Made by a program: the position numbers and the translations under genes. The notes beneath the pieces were generated by a model. The model saw nothing but the letters and a program-made list of their open reading frames with translations. It did no database searches and was not told where the DNA came from. This document shows, one piece after another, positions 61,558 to 64,000 of a stretch of DNA of 64,000 bases (its first letter is position 1; every line of letters starts with the position of its first letter). Source of the stretch: Chryseobacterium sp. (GTDB taxonomy: Bacteria; Bacteroidota; Bacteroidia; Flavobacteriales; Weeksellaceae). The DNA lies in NCBI RefSeq assembly GCF_029240215.1, contig NZ_JARBTK010000002.1, positions 434,001-498,000 on the forward strand, given 5' to 3'.

Positions 61558-62211
61558 ATGAAATTACATAAGGAATCGAAAGGAACGATCATCGTAGCAA
61601 GTCTACTTTTTGCTGTGGTAGCAGCTTTATCTATTTATTTTCTCGAAATGTGGTCGTTATTGATCATTATCCCGTTATTGATTATTTACAGTTTGGTTTT
61701 TTGGTTTTTCAGAGTTCCGAATCGTGATATTTTAGATCATACAGAGAATGTAATTGCACCTGTAGACGGAAAAGTGGTCATGATAAAAGAGGTTGAAGAA
61801 ACAGAATTTCTTAAAGAGAAGGCAATTCAGGTTTCTATCTTTATGTCTCCTCTGAATGTACACATATGCAGATTTCCGGTATCAGGAAATGTAATTTATA
61901 AAAAATATCACCCCGGAAAATATTTGGTAGCTTGGCACGAGAAATCGTCTACCGAAAATGAAAGAACGACTGTTGCTGTTGAAAGTTTAACCAACCATAA
62001 AGTAGTTTTCAGGCAGATTGCAGGTTATGTTGCAAGAAGGATTGTTTTCTATTGTAATGAAGGCGATACTGCAAAAGCCGGACATGAATTTGGTTTTATT
62101 AAATTCGGTTCCAGAATGGATATTTTTCTGCCTCTTGATACAGAAATTACCTGTAAGATCGGAGATAAAACAAAAGGTGGAATTGATGTGATTGCCAGAA
62201 TGAAAGATTAA
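61558..62211 (+). CDS. psd: Phosphatidylserine decarboxylase
   Basis: 217 aa, short (archaeal-like) Psd form. N-terminal membrane helices, VIAPVDGKVVMIKEVEE, FMSPLNVHICRFPVSGNV, and the self-cleavage site F-G-S-R-M-D, where Ser becomes the pyruvoyl group. Makes phosphatidylethanolamine. Follows cdsA, so both are in phospholipid synthesis. Confidence 0.93.
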   Translation: MKLHKESKGTIIVASLLFAVVAALSIYFLEMWSLLIIIPLLIIYSLVFWFFRVPNRDILDHTENVIAPVDGKVVMIKEVEETEFLKEKAIQVSIFMSPLNVHICRFPVSGNVIYKKYHPGKYLVAWHEKSSTENERTTVAVESLTNHKVVFRQIAGYVARRIVFYCNEGDTAKAGHEFGFIKFGSRMDIFLPLDTEITCKIGDKTKGGIDVIARMKD

Positions 62212-62239
62212 TGTTTAGAAATTAAATAATAAAATCAGG

Positions 62240-62267
62240 AAACCGTTTCGAAAGAAGCGGTTTTTTT
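62240..62267 (+). terminator. Terminator after psd
   Basis: AAACCGTTTC-GAAA-GAAGCGGTTT (one G-T pair, GNRA-type loop) followed by a T-run. The rest of the gap to 62453 shows nothing recognisable. Confidence 0.85.
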
Positions 62268-62453
62268 AATAGGAAATACGCAGTATTGAAGCCAATGTTT
62301 TTTAAAGGAATAGTTACAATTTTTTATAATGATCGATACAATTTGTGGAGAATGAGATATACTAATAAATTGAATAGTCTGATGTTTTGTTGTTGAATTT
62401 TAAAAAATATTGAATTTTTGTTAAAAATAACATACTCATTTAATACTTTATTA

Positions 62454-62485
62454 TTGGTGTTCTTCATTTTAAAGTTTATTTTTGA
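62454..62485 (+). promoter_or_regulatory. Predicted promoter of the PNGase-F-like gene
   Basis: TTG (62454-62456), 21-nt spacer and TATTTTTG (62478-62485), an exact TAnnTTTG, 28 nt before the ATG. Confidence 0.55.
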
Positions 62486-62513
62486 AGATAAAATTATTAA
62501 TATTTAAAATTCA

Positions 62514-63839
62514 ATGAAAAAAACTCTACTTTCTTTACTTTTGTTTATAGGATTTTGCATCAATGCGCAAACTAATATCAATGTGTTTTCCCAGATCGTT
62601 TTTTATGACGGTTATGCAGGAAATGTATCCAATCCGGTTCCCGCAAACACAATCCGACTTGCCAATTACAGATATGCAAAAAAACTGACTGATGCCGAGC
62701 TGAATTCTTTCCAGAATAAAATTCAGATGAATGTAACCATTGGTGCGCTGTGTGATAATTATGACCGGATTGGTGGAGTACACATTGCCTTAGTTCCAAA
62801 AAACCAGATTTCTTATACGCTGAGTGATCCTTTGGTAAAAAGAATTGAAATTGGGAGATACATTACACCGTTTATGAACAAAAATGTTTTTCCGACTGAG
62901 GTTCCTTATACGTATGAAGTAGATAATCTTTACGCGGTTTTCAGCAACACAACACTTAGAAATACATATGATATTTGGGTGGAACTGGATGTTTTTGGAG
63001 TTCCTTATGCAGCTAATACACAAGTCGCAGGTTGCTCGGGAAGAAATGATGTTTTTGCCGGAACGCTTGATTTTGTTACTTATAATGATCCTGCGGTGAC
63101 CAATACTTTCAATAATTTATTACCATTGCTAGATTCAAATGAATTGAACAATTACAACAATACAGATCAGGCAGGACAGACTGTAAGACTGGTTAATTTT
63201 AATTTAAACCAAAGTACAACGAATGCTAAGTTTGTTATCGTTACAACGCCACACGGAGCAAATACCAATGGTGAAGAATACGTAAGAAGACAAAATTTAG
63301 TTTCTTTGGATAATGCTCAGGTTTTAACCTTTACACCGGGAGGAAAATCATGCGAACCATACAGGCAGTATAATACTCAGGCAAATGGTATCTATGGCTA
63401 CAACCCACAAAGTGCTGCATGGTGGACATCATGGAATAATTGGTGTCCTGGAGATTCTGTTCCGATCAGAAGCTTTACTGCAACATCGCTTACAGCAGGA
63501 AGTCATACCTTAAAATATGAAGTTCCGACAGCTGTTTTTTATAATCAGGACGGGCGTATTGTGCTTTCAATTTATATGCAAAGTAACAATCAACTTTTGG
63601 CGGTAAATGATATTTCAACGGTTGATGTATCTGTTTATCCGAATCCTACATCGGATTTTGTAAACATCCGATCAGATAAAAAGGTAAAAAATATAATCGT
63701 TTATTCTCTTGAAGGGAGAAAACTGAATGAAGTGAGAGATTCAAAAGTAGATCTTACCTCTTATCCTGCAGGATCTTATCTGTTGGATATCACCCTTGAA
63801 GGCGGAACCCAGTTTAAGCATAAAGTTATCAGGAAATAA
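62514..63839 (+). CDS. T9SS-secreted PNGase-F-like protein
   Basis: 441 aa. Signal peptide MKKTLLSLLLFIGFCINAQ. Residues about 25-355 resemble the two jelly-roll domains of peptide-N-glycosidase F: IEIGRYITPF, the W-x-E-L-D-V-F-G strand, and C-E-P-Y-R ... WNNWCPGDSVPIR. The last about 75 residues are a type A T9SS sorting domain (VYPNPTSDFVNIRSDKKVKN ... YPAGSYLLDI). Catalytic acids of PNGase F could not be matched securely, so N-glycan release is a family-level guess. Confidence 0.75.
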   Translation: MKKTLLSLLLFIGFCINAQTNINVFSQIVFYDGYAGNVSNPVPANTIRLANYRYAKKLTDAELNSFQNKIQMNVTIGALCDNYDRIGGVHIALVPKNQISYTLSDPLVKRIEIGRYITPFMNKNVFPTEVPYTYEVDNLYAVFSNTTLRNTYDIWVELDVFGVPYAANTQVAGCSGRNDVFAGTLDFVTYNDPAVTNTFNNLLPLLDSNELNNYNNTDQAGQTVRLVNFNLNQSTTNAKFVIVTTPHGANTNGEEYVRRQNLVSLDNAQVLTFTPGGKSCEPYRQYNTQANGIYGYNPQSAAWWTSWNNWCPGDSVPIRSFTATSLTAGSHTLKYEVPTAVFYNQDGRIVLSIYMQSNNQLLAVNDISTVDVSVYPNPTSDFVNIRSDKKVKNIIVYSLEGRKLNEVRDSKVDLTSYPAGSYLLDITLEGGTQFKHKVIRK

Positions 63840-63858
63840 TTTTCTGACTATGAATAAA

Positions 63859-63891
63859 AAAAAGAGAAACCCATTAAAGTTTCTCTTTTTT
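63859..63891 (+). terminator. Terminator after the PNGase-F-like gene
   Basis: AAAAAGAGAAAC/GTTTCTCTTTTT perfect 12-bp stem with an 8-nt loop and T-run. Confidence 0.85.
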
Positions 63892-64000
63892 CGTTTAAAA
63901 TTTGATCCTATGATGCTTTAGAAAAAGTATTTGTTAGGATACAGAAATATTATTTCTGTTGAAATTTTAAGATTTTAATTTCTTTTAAAAGATTTTCGTT

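Overview
The window looks like a chromosomal piece of a Flavobacteriia-type Bacteroidota, most like Chryseobacterium or a close relative. The reasons are low GC, almost no Shine-Dalgarno sequences, promoters of the TAnnTTTG type, type IX secretion (T9SS) C-terminal sorting domains, HYC_CC_PP, DUF4271 and DUF4296 family proteins, a GldM-like domain, and a small double-glycine leader peptide. No rRNA, tRNA or CRISPR was recognised.

Region by region: 1-8067 is mostly core genes (DinB-like protein, M1 and M23 peptidases, coaX, tadA, a TonB-C-like protein) and ends with a WYL-domain regulator. 8118-9990 is accessory: a 12-unit degenerate hairpin array with a 21-22 bp period, a REP-associated transposase (RAYT) with four REP-like hairpins, and a decayed toxin/immunity remnant. 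10034-22935 is a minus-strand accessory locus: a YwqK-like immunity protein, a 764-aa toxin with a YwqJ-like deaminase tip, a small nucleotidyltransferase, an uncharacterised 1371-aa protein, a 1029-aa phage-tail-fibre-like protein, a small acidic protein, a patatin-like phospholipase and an M15 peptidoglycan peptidase. 23205-27631 holds a T9SS-secreted metallophosphatase lying between two copies of a duplicated block, and a UmuC-type polymerase. 27636-64000 is mostly housekeeping: glyS, truC, pyrD, msrB, a fabF-like gene, a metal-handling TonB receptor cluster, a two-component system, hemD, tgt, an Lpt permease, birA, rsfS, ftsH, cdsA, psd and a PNGase-F-like secreted protein.

The main discovery candidate is a local regulon. 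Seven promoters carry the same operator (minus strand CGWCA-N5-TGTCG, with small deviations) placed exactly 14 nt upstream of a TAnnTTTG-like -7 element. One is the promoter of the WYL regulator, where the inverted repeat is perfect. The others precede the 1371-aa operon that ends in toxin and immunity genes, the tail-fibre-like gene, the small acidic gene, the patatin, the M15 peptidase, and the segment between the metallophosphatase and umuC. My inference is that the WYL protein controls a release or antagonism module: an adhesin-like fibre, a large carrier-like protein, a deaminase toxin with its immunity protein, a phospholipase and a wall hydrolase. A translesion polymerase next to one operator, and the DNA-damage role known for some WYL regulators, suggest damage as a possible trigger. 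That link is untested.

Only the supplied sequence was used. Family names come from motifs and recollection, not database searches.
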